From Cymodocea nodosa (Eukaryota; Streptophyta; Magnoliopsida; Alismatales; Cymodoceaceae), in contig CM072345.1 of the NCBI GenBank assembly GCA_036874045.1, positions 5,295,501 through 5,359,500 on the forward strand: a DNA stretch of 64,000 bases. The letters run 5' to 3'. Position 1 is the first letter of the stretch. Every line of letters starts with the position of its first letter. Shown one piece after another: positions 22,561 to 35,070 of the stretch. The position numbers and the translations under genes are program-made. The notes beneath the pieces were generated by a model. It was given only the letters and a program-made list of their open reading frames with translations. It was not told the DNA's origin and did not search any database.

Positions 22561-23546
22561 TTGGAATTTCCATTTGATAATATATCTAGTGATGCATGTT
22601 TAGTTGCTTCTAATGAAGATGAATGGTTATGGCATAAAAGATTAAATCATGCGAACATGAGACTTCTAAGAGAATTGACCAAACGTGATCTTGTTAGAGG
22701 TGTGCCTAAGCTCAAATTCAAGAGAGATAAATTATGTAGTGATTGTACAATTGAAAAACAAAAGAAATCAGTACACAAGAGTATTGAAGACATTGCCACA
22801 CGTCAACCATTAGATCCATTGCATATGGACTTGTTTGGTCCTACACAGACAACCAGTTTAAGAGGAAGAAAATATACCTTAGAAGATTCACTTGGGTTAC
22901 TTTCTTAACACATACAAATAAAGCCTGCTATGAATTCAAACATCTCTGTATTAGAATTCAAAATGAAAAAGAATTGATTGTGAAGAAGATTAGAAGTGAT
23001 CATGGAGGTGAATTTGAAAATTCTGAATTTGAAGAATTATGCAATTCCTTTGGCATACTGCATGAATTCTCATGTCCAAGAACTCCTACACAGAATGGAG
23101 TTGTAGAAAGGAAAAATAGATCAGTACAAGAAATGGTAAGGACAATTCTTAATGCATTTGATCTACCAAAGTCTTTATAGGTTGAAGTTGTAAATACTGC
23201 ATGTTACTCTATAAACAGAAATCATCTTAGGCCTATCCTACATAAGACACCTTTTGAATTATGGTATGGTAAAATACCAAATGTTGGATATTTCAAAGTC
23301 TTTGGATCAAGATGTTTTGTGCTTAATACTAAGGATCAAAAGGACAAATTTGATGCAAAGTCTGATCTTGCTCTACTTGTTGGATACTCTTCGAGAAGTA
23401 AGGCTTATAGGGTCTATTTTGAACATGAAAGAAGAGTAGAAGAGTCAATTAATGTATCCTTTGATGAAGACATAGTAGAAAAATTGAAGAAGCTAAAAAT
23501 AGATAGTGAAAGTGAAAGTGAATCAATAAATCATAAAATTCCTTAG
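22561..23546 (+). pseudogene. Copia C integrase with internal deletion
   Basis: The pre-integrase region LWHKRLNHANMRLL and the zinc Cys pair CSDC are present, then HMDLFGPTQ with the first Asp. Near 22880 the usual VDD(Y/F)S segment is missing and the frame shifts. Downstream pieces resume with THTNKACYEF and then KIRSDHGGEFEN (second Asp) and TQNGVVERKNRS (catalytic Glu). TAG 23178 stands at the Trp of the usual FWAE. The C-terminal KAYRVYF region follows to TAG 23544. Without the deleted part the core cannot fold normally. Confidence 0.87.
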
Positions 23547-25244
23547 AGAAAGGATAATTCAACATTGTCTGCAACTATTGTGACAGAAAAATCATAGAAG
23601 ATAAAGTCTGGACATCCCATTAGACAAATTATTGGGAATATAAATCAAGGTGTTCAAACAAGAAGCAAAATTCAAAATATTTGTAATTATTGTGCTTTTG
23701 TGTCTAAACTTGAACCTTCAACAGTTGAAGAAGCCTACAATGATGAATACTGGATTATGGCCATGCAAGAGGAACTAAATCAGTTCAAGAAAAATGAAGT
23801 CTGGAATTTAATTGAAAGGCCCATCAAAAAATCAATTATTGGAACTAGATGGGTGTTTAAGAATAAACTTGATAATAATGGCAGTATTATCAGAAATAAA
23901 GCTAGACTTGTTGCTCAAGGATACAACCAGCAAGAAGGAATCGACTATGAAGAAACTTTTGCACCTATTGCAAGACTTGAAGCAATTAGAATGTTGCTTG
24001 CCTTTGCAAGTAGTATGAAAATTAAGCTTTATCAGATGGATGTTAAAAGTGCCTTTCTTAATGGCATTTTGCAAGAAAAAGTTTATGTAGAACAGCCACC
24101 AGGTTTTGAAGATGATGAAAGACCAAACCATGCATACAAACTGAATAAAGCTCTTTATGATCTGAAGCAAGCACCACATGCATGGTATGATAAACTAAAG
24201 AGTTTCCTTCTTGAGAATAAGTTTAACATAGAAACTACAAACAACACTTTATTTATCAAATCAGAAAGTTCTCATATGTTGATTATTTAGATCTACATGG
24301 ATGATATTATTTTTGGTGCTACTCATGAGAAACTATGTCATGATTTTCAAATCTTAATGAAGAATGAATTTGAAATGAGTCTTATGGGAGAATTAAAATT
24401 CTTTCTAGGATTACAAATTCATCAACTTCAGCATGGCATTTTCTTAAATCAAGAAAAAATTTGCAAAGAGATTCTCTTGAAATTTGGTATGGATAAATCC
24501 AAAGTAGCAAGTACACCTATGAACTCAAATGAAAAACTTGATAAGGTCATCTCTGGCAATTCAGTAGATCAAAAGAAATACAGAGGCATGATTGGATCAC
24601 TTCTGTATCTAACAGCTAGTAGACCAGACATAATGTTCAGTGTTTGTGCTTGTGCAAGATATCAAGCCTCTCCAAAAGCATCACACTTAAAAGCAGTTAA
24701 ACATATATTTAAATATCTACAGGATACCAAAGATTTTGACTTATTTTATTCTTCACAAAATCATTTGATATTAGCAGGATACATTGATGGAGATTATGTA
24801 GGATGCAAATCAGATTGAAAAAGCACTAGTGGGACATGTCAGTTGTTGGGTCATTCACTTGTTTCTTGGTTCAATTAGAAACAAAACTCTATAGCTCTAT
24901 CCACCATTGAAGCTGAATATATGACAGCAGGCCTATGTTGTGCACAGATTTCAAGGATGCAACAAACTCTAGCAGATTATAAGCTAAATTTTCAGAATAC
25001 CATTATTTACTGTGACAGTAGCAGTACCATCAATCTCTCCAAAAATACAATTTTACACTGTAGAGCAAAATATATCGAGATTAAGCACCACTTTCTAAGA
25101 GACCATGTTGAAAAAGGTCATATTTCCTTAGAATATGTCTCTACTAAAGAACAACTTGCAGATATTTTCACCAAACCATTATCTGAATCTGCATTTAATC
25201 ATATTAGACGAAATTTAGGGATTTGCTCTTTATATGATCTATAA
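23547..25244 (+). pseudogene. Copia C reverse transcriptase and RNase H
   Basis: A single frame runs to TAA 25242 with stops only at TAG 23595, TAG 24288, TGA 24816 and TAG 24876, and no frameshift. RT motifs are [39 protein letters not shown] and YMDDIIFGA. Two changes from consensus are visible: Asp for Gly in ALYGL, and Met in the YVDD box. RNase H motifs are STIEAEYMTAGLC, IYCDSSSTINLS and LADIFTKPL. TAG 24288 is where relatives have Gln (QIYVDD). Confidence 0.92.
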
Positions 25245-25397
25245 TTTCATATCTATCTACTCTCCAAGCTCACAACTAGGAGCTTGTTCTACTAACATCT
25301 CTATTTTGTAGCAACTTAGTCATTCTTTTGATAACCAGCTATAATTGCTCCACCAAGTCAGTATCTTACTTCTCACTCCTTTTGACAATTGGCAAAC

Positions 25398-25599
25398 AAG
25401 GGGGAGAAAGACCATATTTTGGTAGCAGGCTGTAGTAAAATAGGGGGAGAAACTTAGGGGGAGTAATCTCAGAAAAATAGGGGGAGTTTTTAAATTTAAT
25501 TATTCTGTATTCTTCGTGTGCTTTTTTGTATAGATTTATAGGGAGAGAAATGCATATAATATATTGTAAGGTTTTTGCCATTATCAAAAAGGGGGAGAT
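25398..25599 (+). promoter_or_regulatory. Multiple polypurine tracts of Copia C
   Basis: At least four GGGGGAG tracts lie between about 25400 and 25490 (AAGGGGGAGAAAG, ATAGGGGGAGAAAC, TTAGGGGGAGTAA, ATAGGGGGAGTTT). The functional tract AAAAAGGGGGAGAT is at 25586-25599, directly before the LTR. Repeated polypurine tracts upstream of the LTR are a known trait of Sireviruses. No ORF is present in 25245-25599. Confidence 0.85.
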
Positions 25600-26920
25600 T
25601 GAAAGGACCTCTAGATTTTGATAATGCAAAAATCAATGTGACGATTTAAATTGTAGTTCTCCAGCTTAACAACCAACAAGAGAGTAGAAGTTGATATAGA
25701 CAGTTCAAAGTGTGTTGCAAGTGATAAAAAGGTTTTTGGAAGGTTACCACGCTTAACTATCCGGAAGAGAAATATTTTTCGGTGAGTTAATAATCTAAGT
25801 ATCTGAAAGGCAGTATAAAGCAATATCAACGCTATCGGACAATTAGAAGATTAACTATCTGAAAGTAGAAGGCTTTCAGAAAGTTAGAAAGATGGATATA
25901 TGAAGAATCGAAAAGTTACTGTAGCTAACAATCTGAAACTTAAGTTATTGAATTTCCCACGTGCAGAAATCCAAACAGAAGCTTAAAAGGAAAATCAGAA
26001 AGTTACTGGAGCTAACTATCCGAACTCTTGAAGAGTTTTGGTGAGTTACAGGTATAACCATCTAGAACTTAAGTCAGTTTATTATGCACGTGCTGAATTA
26101 AACAAAGCAGTCGAAAACTTAGCAAAGGATTTCGGAGGATTACTGTAGTTAACTATCCGACAGTTAAATAACAGTTTGGTAAGTTACAGCTACAAGTATC
26201 TGATTGAATGACAGCTCTTATGTACGATCTGAAATCCTATATGGCAGAAAGACTTAAGTGACTTTTTGGTAAGTTACAAGTATTCTTCGGAGAGTTACAT
26301 GACTAAGGCTTTGAAAAACCCAAGAAATCGAACAGGTATCTTGAAATACCTCCCTGAACGGTAACTTACCATATTTGGGACTAAAATCTTATCAAGTACA
26401 GCAGAATACATCCGTTGGAAGAAAAATATGATCGTTACACATGTTTAGTATATATACAAGCAACGGACAACATAATCAGATAGCTTTTGCTCATACATAT
26501 ATTTACACCAAGTTCAACAAAAGAAAAGCCTTAGAGATCAAATCATCTTCAGCATTTACAAACTCAATTTCAGAAGCTCATCACGCACTCAACTCTGATA
26601 CTTTCAAGCTAGTGTTTACTAAAGTACATGGATCAAAACTTTAGAGAAAGATTGGTTGGAGATACGACCTAAAAGCTCAATCAGTTGGTTGGTTCTTGCT
26701 TAAACCTTAAAGCAAGTGATTGTAAGTTTGAGAAAGTTTAGTGAAACCCAAGTATACCTTAGGGGTGGACTAGCTGTTAGTGGTGAACCACCTAAAATTC
26801 CTATGTGTATTATGGTTTTTGTGTGCTTACTAACTCTCTATATCAATCAGCCATTAAATAACAAAAAATAACATATTATTACCATTCACCCCCTCTCTAG
26901 TAAGCCATAAGGTCCTAACA
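25600..26920 (+). repeat. 3' LTR of Copia C
   Basis: It runs from TGAAAGGACC to GGTCCTAACA, matching the 5' LTR throughout with many substitutions. The host gag reading resumes in the bases that follow. Confidence 0.93.
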
Positions 26921-27536
26921 CTAAAGAATCTCGGGAAATAATTTCCCATGAAAGAACATGTTATCAAAGTTTTGAGAAGCCTGAATAAAGACTAGAAAGC
27001 TAAGGCTACCTCCCTACAAGATTCAAAGGATATGAGGACTTTCACTCTAGAAGATCTCACTAGCAATTTGTTAGCCTATGAGACTCAACTGAAAAATTGG
27101 AAAGAAGAGGAAGGAGAAACCTCAAGGAAGGTTGAAAAGAAAAAGGAGCTTGCATTGAAGGCTCAACAACCATCTGAGGGGTCTGTTAGTGAGCTTCCAA
27201 AAGAATTGGCCTGTATTATCAAAAAATACAGAAAATTCTGGAAGAAAGGAAAAAGTCATGATAAAGGGAAGCAATCTACTACTAATTGCTTCAACTGCAA
27301 CATAATTGGGCATTTTCAGAGCCAATGCACATATCAAAAGAAGGATAAAAGAAAGAACTTTGACAAGAAGAAATCTCATGGAAAACAGAAGTTTCATTAG
27401 AAAAGATTTAATCAAGGAAAGAAGAAAGCATACCAAGTTACTTGGGATGACTACAGATTCTGAAGTATCTGAAGGTACCAGTACTGATGGTACATAGATT
27501 GAGTCTGAGTCTGAAGAGCTAGCCAATGTCTATTTT
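26921..27536 (+). pseudogene. Copia B gag, C-terminal part with zinc knuckle
   Basis: This continues the gag cut at 19280. It shows VIKVLRSLN, a TAG near 26993, then FTLEDLTSNLLAYETQLKNW as in element C (YSVEDLLGNLLAHE), and a basic stretch. The zinc knuckle CFNCNIIGHFQSQC lies near 27289-27330. TAG 27398 interrupts, and an acidic Ser/Thr/Glu segment follows in another frame. Confidence 0.85.
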
Positions 27537-28301
27537 ATGGCTAACACCAATGAGATACATTCTAATTCAAATATAGCTGATGAAATGATTTCTGATAATG
27601 ATTCTGATGTATCAGATATAAATCAAGATGATTATAATGAATTATTGGAAGAACTGAAAATTGTTACTTTGGAAAATTCTATGTTAAAAAGGAAATTATC
27701 GAATAGTAATAAAACTGTTGCTAAGTTAGAAAAGGAAATTACTGCATTAAAAACTGAAAATTGTACATTAAAGAAGAATAAATTTGTTGCTAATAGTTCT
27801 GATATGCATGATAAAATTTCTAAACTTGAAAAATATAATTCAAAACTTATTAAAAATTTGAAGGATAAATTCTTAGAAAACAAAAGGCTACAAGATGAAA
27901 CTGAAAAATTGAATGAAAAATTTAAAAATCAATGTGTAGAAAAATCTAGTTCTAATTCTGATATAGAAAAATTAGAACAAGAAATTGGTAGACTGAAATT
28001 TAAACTAGGAGCTTTTACCAAAGGAGATAAGAAACTAACCAATATTATTAATAGTTATAAAGTCCTTAGTGATAGAACTGGTATAGGTTTTAACTATGAA
28101 CCACCTAAAACATATGCTTCTATTAACATTTCAAACAGCTATAAAATGGATTATGAAAATGGTTATTTGAAAACAATTAATAAAGAAAAAGTTATCTATG
28201 TATTAAAAAGAAATTCTATTAATCAAAATAATACATGGATATCAAAAAAGAATAGATTTCAAATCTTTTCCACTGACAAAAATGGACCCAAGAAAATATA
28301 G
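27537..28301 (+). pseudogene. Copia B gag-protease linker, long coiled coil
   Basis: About 250 residues are open, starting with an acidic region and continuing as a strong coiled coil (NELLEELKIVTLENSMLKRK, KLEKEITALKTEN, SDIEKLEQEIGRLKFKLGAF). It ends with the RTGIGFNYE motif and GPKKI followed by TAG, where the conserved Trp of WVPK would be. Element C has the same TAG in the same short sequence. Confidence 0.72.
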
Positions 28302-29937
28302 GTACCAAAGGATGTGATTATGACTATCCTTGCAGGTCAAAACTAAAAGATCTCAATGGGTGATGGACAGTGGTGCTTCAAAGCATATGATTAGAGATAA
28401 ATTTGTCCTAAAAGACCTGAAGAAGATCGATGGAGGAAATGTCTGATTTGGCAATGATCAAAAAGGTAAGATTATTGGTATCGGATCTATCTATGTAAAT
28501 GATAAAATGGTTATAGATAATGTCTTACTAGTTGAAAATTTAGAGCATAATTTAATCAGTATTACTTAGTTAGAAGATAAAGGTTATATGGTTTTGTTTA
28601 AATCTAAGAAATGCCTTGTTATTGATGAAAACTCTAATGAAGTTAAATTTACTACTCATAGAAGAAATGATGTATGCTTTCTAAATTTACCTGATGATGT
28701 TTCTTCAACTGATTCTTGTTTAATTGCTAATAATTTAGACAATGCATGGTTATGGCATTGTAAACTAGGTCATATTCATATGAAGCAGCTTGATAAGTTA
28801 GCTAAGAAGAACCTAGTAGATGGTTTACCCATTTTGAAATTTAAAAAGGATAAAATCTGTGATGCATGTGAATTGGGAAAACAGAAGAAGAGTTCTTTTA
28901 AATCGGGAAAGTAAATTATATCTAGAAGAATTTTGGAATTAATTCACATGGATTTACTTGGCCCTACTAGAATAGAAAGTTTAGGTGGAAAGAAATATGT
29001 ATTTGTTCTAGTTGATGATTTTTCAAGATATTCTTGGGTAATATTTCTAAGACATAAGAGTGAAGTATTTGAGGAGTTTAAAATTTTTCTGAATATGATT
29101 CAAAATGAAAAGTAATTGAAAGTTCAGAAAATTAAGAGTGATCATGGAGGGGAATTTGAAAATGAAAATATGGAAAAACTTTGCCAAGATCTAGGAATAG
29201 AACATAGATTTGCTTTTCCTAGAGCCCCTTCTCAAAATGGAGTTGTAGAGAGAAAGAATAGATCTCTTCAAGAAATGGCTAGAACTATGCTGAATGAAAA
29301 CAAGGTTGCTTATTATTTTTGAGCTGAGGTAGTTAGTACTGCATGTTATATTTTAAATAGAGTAACCCTAAGAAGAGACATGAATAAGACTCCTTTTGAG
29401 CTATGGATGGGAAGAATTCCTAAAGTACATTATTTTAAAGCTTTTGGATCTAAATGTTTTATTCTGAATACAAAAGAGAATAAAGATAAATTTGAAGCAA
29501 AATCTGATGAAGGTATATTTTTGGGATATTCTTCAAGAAGTAAAGCATATAGAATTTATAACAAAATTTCTTTAGTTGTTGAAGAATCTATGCATGTAAA
29601 TTTTGATGAAGAGCCAAGTAATACTTCAAAAGAAATTATTGATACTTCAGATTATGAATGTGATGAATCAAATATTGGAGAATCTAGTACCATGGGTCAA
29701 GAAAGAAATGATAATCCTTTGACTCATAAATTTTTGCCTCAACACCTTAAGGAGTTTATTATTGGTGATATTTCTAAAGGTGTGCAAACAAGATCTAGGA
29801 TTAATGTTTTCGGGTGTTATACATTTCTATCTGTAATGGAACCTAAAAACATTGATGAGGCATTAAATGATGAATTTGGATTAGTGCCATGTAGGAAGAA
29901 CTTAATCAATTTAGAAGAAATGAAGTTTGGGACTTAG
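28302..29937 (+). pseudogene. Copia B protease and integrase
   Basis: The protease motif WVMDSGASKHMI near 28356 retains Asp-Ser-Gly. The pre-integrase region LWHCKLGHIHMKQL and the zinc motif CDAC follow. The integrase core has HMDLLGPTR (Asp), FVLVDDFSRYSW, KIKSDHGGEFEN (Asp) and SQNGVVERKNRS (Glu), so all catalytic residues are present. Stops are TGA about 28444, TAG about 28567, TAA 28912, TAA 29113 and TGA 29320 (at the Trp of FWAE). The C-terminal part (FGSKCFILN, GIFLGYSSRSKAYR) continues to a frameshift near 29880, at the start of the RT domain. Confidence 0.9.
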
Positions 29938-31368
29938 TTTCTAAACCTCTAGATCATTCAATTATTGGCACTAAATGGATATTTAAGAATAAATATGATG
30001 AATCAGGACAAGTAATTAGAAATAAGGCTAGACTAGTAGCCCAAGGGTATAACCAATAGGAGGGAATAGATTTTGAAGAAACCTTTGCACCTGTAGCTAA
30101 ATTAGAATCTATTAGAATTTTTCTAGCTTCTACTGCTCATATGAATTTTAAACTATATCAAATGGATGTTAAAAGTGCATTTTTAAATGGTTTCATTAAA
30201 GAAGAAGTGTATGTTAGGCAACCACCTGGTTTTGCTGATGCTGATTTTCCTAAGCATTTTTTCAAACTGAAGATGGCCTTCTATGGCTTGAAACAAGCTC
30301 CGAGAGCTTGGTATGATAGGCTGAAATTCTTTCTGTTAGATAATGATTTTTCTATTGGTAAGGTTGACAATACCTTATTTTTTAAGAAAAATCATCTAGG
30401 ATTGTTAGTTGTTCAGATTTATGTAGATGATATCATTTTTGGAGCAACTAATGAGAATTTAAGTAATAAGTTGCAGATTAGATGAAAAATCAGTTTGAGA
30501 TGAGTCTTATGGGTGAGTTGACATTCTTTCTAGGATTGCAGATTAAACAAGTTGTAAAAGGAATTTTTGTATATCAAGAGAAATATACAAAGCAACTTTT
30601 AGAAAAATTTGGAATGAGTAATTACAAGTCCTCAAGCCTCCTATGAGTTCATCAATTAAATTGGATAAAGATGAATCTGGACCAGCTGTTGATATTACTA
30701 AATATAGAGGAATGATAGATTCTCTTCTTTATTTAACAACTTCTAGACCTAATATCATGTTCAGTGCTTGTGCTTGTGCTCGTTTTCAAGCTCAACCAAA
30801 AGAATCTCACCTATCTACAATTAAAAGGATAATGAAATACCTACAAGGAACTTCAAATTTTGGTTTAATGTATTTCAAAGATAGCAGTTTGGATCTAATT
30901 GGATATAGTGATGCTGATTATGTTGGATGCAAATATGATAGAAAGAGTACTAGTGGAACTTGCCAACTGTTTGGCAGTTCATTAATTTCTTGGTTCAGTA
31001 AGAAGTAGAATTGTGTTGCCCTATCAACTACTGAAGCTGAATATGTTGCTGCTGCCCTATGTTGTACACAAATTCTTTGGATGAAACAAACTATGAAAGA
31101 TTATGGAATTACATATGGAAAAACACTTATTAATTGTGACAGTAATATTGCAATAAGTTTGTCAAAGAACCTTGTGTTGCACTCTTGGGCAAAACATATT
31201 AAGATAAATCATCATTTTTTGAGAGATAATGTTATGAAGGATAACATTGAGCTGAATTTTGTTTCTACTCATGAGCAGTTGGCAGATATTTTTACAAAGC
31301 CTCTTGAAGAAAAACAGTTTATTAAATTGAGAAGAGATTTAGGAATATGCTACCTAAATGATTTTTAG
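29938..31368 (+). pseudogene. Copia B reverse transcriptase and RNase H
   Basis: RT shows [35 protein letters not shown] and [12 protein letters not shown] 30057 is at a Gln of the usual NQQEG. A frameshift near 30480 separates the end of RT from the RNase H part open from 30643. RNase H has SRPNIMF, STTEAEYVAAALC and LADIFTKPL and ends at TAG 31366. TAG 31006 sits at the Gln of SKKQN. The DSN stretch in NCDSNIAISLS lacks two residues of the usual DSSSTI-type loop. Confidence 0.92.
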
Positions 31369-32840
31369 CTTTACCTACTATCTTTTATATTTTCTTCACC
31401 ATCTTATTTTCTATTATCTGTTTTAATTATATTGAGTTATTTTGATAATCTATTTCTATCTAATTCTTATTTTGAGTTATTGCTTGAGAATATTTACAAA
31501 TTATTATTCTTCAAACTTTAAAACAAAAACAAAACAACAAACACTCTTCATGGGATTTTCTACTGAGTTTATAAATTACAATGAGTTCATACATCTATGT
31601 TAAAATCAACTCAGAATAACTCAACATTATTGAAGGTTTCTGCTCCACAAATAGAATAATGTCCACATGACACTTAGAATGGGGATCTAAATCTAAAAAA
31701 TAGCCAAGTTACCTTAATTAATTCAGTAATTGTATTCCTATTTGCTAGTCTGAATGGTTCATGATTAGAAAATTTAGAGGTTTTTAATATGTGAGGGTGA
31801 AAAACAAGGAAAAGTGGTTGGAAGCAATAAGACTCAAGATATTTAACTTGACCTTGTCCAAATGTTTTTAACTTTCTACACTTTCCATTTTTTAGTACTA
31901 TCAAAATGATTGCCATTGTTAAAAAAAAAAAAATGGAATGTTTGTTGCAAAGAGCAACCAACACCAATTTACAAAAAAAAAAAAAATTGATTATTGGCTA
32001 TGCAGTACTGACAATTTCATAATTCTCAAAGATCTTCCTTTCTTCTTAGTTAATTACATAACAGGCATTGTTAAGGGAAAATATACCTTGGGGTTGCTTC
32101 ATGGAAATTTCAAACTGGTCGGAGAGAACATATTAAATAATTCTGAATTTTTCTATTCTAAAACCATTAAGTTATAGCACTGAAGTTTATGAAAACTGAT
32201 TTTTTTTTAAGGTTAATAAGGTGAATCATAGGATCAAGTTCTTATCCTAAGTGGAATGTGTTCTTTATCTTAATGTGGAGTCTTGAATATTTCAGTAATT
32301 CTCACACAATTAAAATTTAAATAAATATATATGTATATATATAATAAAAATATTATAAAAATACAAATACCTCAACAAAAAGTTTTTTTTATTTTATTTT
32401 ACTAATTTCTTTTATTCATATATTCAGGGGGAGTTTTTTTTTCTTTCATATGTTTGATTTTCTCAATTTTAACATCTCTTTCTTTCTTAGTCAGCATATC
32501 TTTAGGGGGAGTTATTTTCTTTAACTAGTTAGGTGCTGAAAGTTTTTAGAGAGTTAGCATACTATTTTTGTAGGTTTTCGGACAGTTCAGTTAGTAACTA
32601 TCCGAAAATTCCTACGTTTTGGCAAGTTACTGTCTTTTGGCCTTTGTACCTCTTTTTGAGACAGTTATCCTGTAACTATCCAAAAATTCTTTTCTTTTGG
32701 TAAGTTAGGCCTCTAACTCACTGATCTTTTGAACTTTCCGATTTTTATATGCTTTCGGAGGGTTATCTTCTCACTCTATCTCAACCTTCCGATTCTCAAA
32801 TCCTTCATCTACTTCATCCGTTTTTCGCGCCTTCTCCTTC
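31369..32840 (+). other. Copia B spacer before env-like ORF
   Basis: No gene is supported. The stretch has two A-tracts (about 31921-31933 and 31973-31985), two polypurine-like AGGGGGAG sites (about 32425 and 32500), then from about 32540 to 32760 a hairpin-rich stretch. The hairpins have arms such as TTTTCGGACAGTT / AACTATCCGAAAA and GACAGTTA / TAACTATC. These look like U3 hairpins of the B LTR and sit directly before the env-like ATG. Confidence 0.7.
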
Positions 32841-32926
32841 ATGGCTTCATCTAGATGTTTTTTTGCCCTTTCTCGGCAAGAGCAAGAACAGCGGATTCAA
32901 AGAATGGAAGAAGATCTCCAGACAGG
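32841..32926 (+). pseudogene. Copia B env-like ORF, first exon-like piece before solo LTR
   Basis: The ATG at 32841 opens a short frame with a Gln/Glu-rich helix (SRQEQEQRIQRMEEDLQT). The solo LTR interrupts it at 32926, and reading continues in frame at 35071 once the insertion and one copy of the 5-base target repeat are ignored. The start is chosen because it is the first ATG of the frame that joins the downstream part. Confidence 0.65.
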
Positions 32927-35065
32927 TGTAACACTTTTATGTGTTGTTAAATTAACGGCAAAAGCGCAAATTTTACATTTATAACCGCAAGCACATGGTG
33001 CCCATTGTAATAAGCATGTGCAAGTACGGGTCGAATCTACAAGGAGTTTGTCTTAAATAATTTTATTAAAATGATTATCCGATTAAATATCTACATTAAA
33101 CTAATTCATAATTAAACTCTAATTACTTAATATTAATATACAAAATTCGTAGCACAATTAAAGTTTATAAGATTACCCCAAAATCCAATTAGTTATGATA
33201 AAATATTTAAGAAATCAACGAGTATTAATTCGGAAATCACAAAATTTATGCTCAACTTTTAACTCTAATAACTTCCAACTTGAACGTTTAAAAATCCAGA
33301 ATAAATAACGGTTGGAAAGATCCTCGAAATATCTTTCAAATGGTAGTGATTTCGTTGATTAACACAAATTAAAATGCTAGCAATATCTTATTTAACAAAC
33401 GGGCGCAAACGATTATGGAAACTTTCCAAAAATGCACCTTTGGTGCAAAAATCAAATCTACGTCAAATCTTCATGAAATACTACGAAATAAGTGCGCCTT
33501 GAAAGTAGATCCGTTACACTAACAAGGAAAATTTACAGAACTGAATTCCAAAAAATACACGATGCAAGCACAGCACAGGCGTCAAGCTCAAAATTAGCAC
33601 TCGACAGAGACTCAAAACCGCTGATACCTTCACAAAATAAAATCGAAAATCTTTGGAAAACATTCTAAAAAATTCTAAAACTTTGTAAACTTGTTCTACA
33701 TTCATTATACTTACAAAACAAAACAAAAAATGGAATTTATAGATGACGAACAAGTAGATACAATTCGAAGAAAAACTACTAACAATCTGGCCATCTAAGA
33801 ACGGAAAACCGCCTTCACAATTCACATCATCACATTCATTCACACTAAACATATAATATGAACTCAATCATGATATCAATTAACATCAAAACAGTATGTG
33901 ATCTTTAATATAGAACATTTGAAACAAAGATTTATGCATAGAATTTCATCCTTCCACATACTCATACATATAAAATTGTAAAACATGAAAACAAGTATGA
34001 GTATCTCTCCTTTCCATCATACTTTTTAATCCTCCACATTTCTTCAAGCAATGACTCCCCAAAGTCCTTGAAATCGATGCTCCATAGGGTTGTCACCACC
34101 TGTAGCACGTCCAAGTGAAGCTTCTAAGGTTGCCTTGAAGAAGAGTGGTGCATGTCCTCAAGATCTTGCCTCCAAGACCCACAACTTTGGCTTCCACATC
34201 TAAGAATGATGCTTCTGATGACTCAACCCTAAAGATCCTAACCTTTTGCTCCACTCCAAATCAGTCACACGAGCCTCCCAGTCACCAAGATGAACGCCCA
34301 AGGAGATCCTAACGTATGGCCATCTGAATTGAAGAGAATGTGTCTTCTAGGAGGAGTGGAAGACGCCAAAGCTCACCATTCTTGAAGGGAGCTTGTTCAA
34401 GATCAAGGGGAAGATGGGACTTTCCGGATGGAGATGCTGGAATGGCTGGAACCGCCAGCTTCAATGTGTTGGAAGAGGAGGAGATAGCCTAGAATTGAGT
34501 GGTCAAACACTTTAAATACTCTAGGCTTTTGTTGCGTGGGCTCCAATAAGTTGCATCCAATGGCCCACGTTTTTTTTCCTCTTTGATCTACCTTGATTTC
34601 ATGATTTATTGACCTATAAAACTCAAAACCAAGTTGGATGCACATATACATTGAATATAAATCATATGATGCAAATATAGTATACATGCATGCATGAGTT
34701 GCCATATATGGAAAGTTGCCAAATTAGGAAGGTTTTGGTCTACAACTTTTTCACATGTACATACATGAATTACTTAAAGTTCTTTAGTTTAACATCATAT
34801 TTAAGTGATTTGGCAATCATACAATGTATATAAAGTCATATATTGAAGAATTATAAAAATTATGTCTAAAACAAGGGCTATTGACTAGGTGTTTAATTGA
34901 TAAAGGATAAATTTGTACATTATCAACTATTTAATCCCTAATTCATGCATATGTCTAAAAATATGATTTTCATGTAATCTTTCATAAGAACATATATAAT
35001 GATGACTTATAATCCTTAACATGCATCAATTAACATATATAAAATGCACAAATTGATACTTTACA
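32927..35065 (-). mobile_element. Solo LTR of a Gypsy element, minus strand
   Basis: The 2139-base unit has TG...CA ends (TGTAACACTT at the left, ATACTTTACA at the right). It is flanked by ACAGG on both sides (32922-32926 and 35066-35070), a perfect 5-base target duplication. Near the left end, on the minus strand, is ATTCGACCCGTACTTGCAC, which resembles the 3' region of Athila/Tat-type LTRs, including those of G1. No primer site, polypurine tract or element ORF is inside. Short ORFs within it look accidental. Unequal recombination between two LTRs is the likely origin. Confidence 0.85.
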
Positions 35066-35070
35066 ACAGG

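Larger units (their letters stand above)
19281..26920 (+). mobile_element. Copia element C, complete, nested in Copia B gag
   Basis: The two LTRs are 1319 and 1321 bases, both TGAAAGGACC...CCTAACA. The internal part has primer site, gag, protease, integrase, RT, RNase H and several polypurine tracts. Flanking 5-mers are CTGAA (19276-19280) and CTAAA (26921-26925), a target-site duplication with one mismatch. LTR divergence looks high (about 10% in the first 240 bases by eye), so this is an old insertion. Unlike A, B and D there is no env-like ORF: only about 350 bases separate RNase H from the LTR. Confidence 0.93.

Noticed and set aside
33514..33867. 117-codon minus-strand frame inside the solo LTR
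   Set aside because: It matches no recognisable protein, lies wholly within an LTR and has no counterpart elsewhere in the window.
34403..34705. 100-codon minus-strand frame in the solo LTR
   Set aside because: No domain or codon pattern of a gene is seen; it is taken as chance within the LTR.
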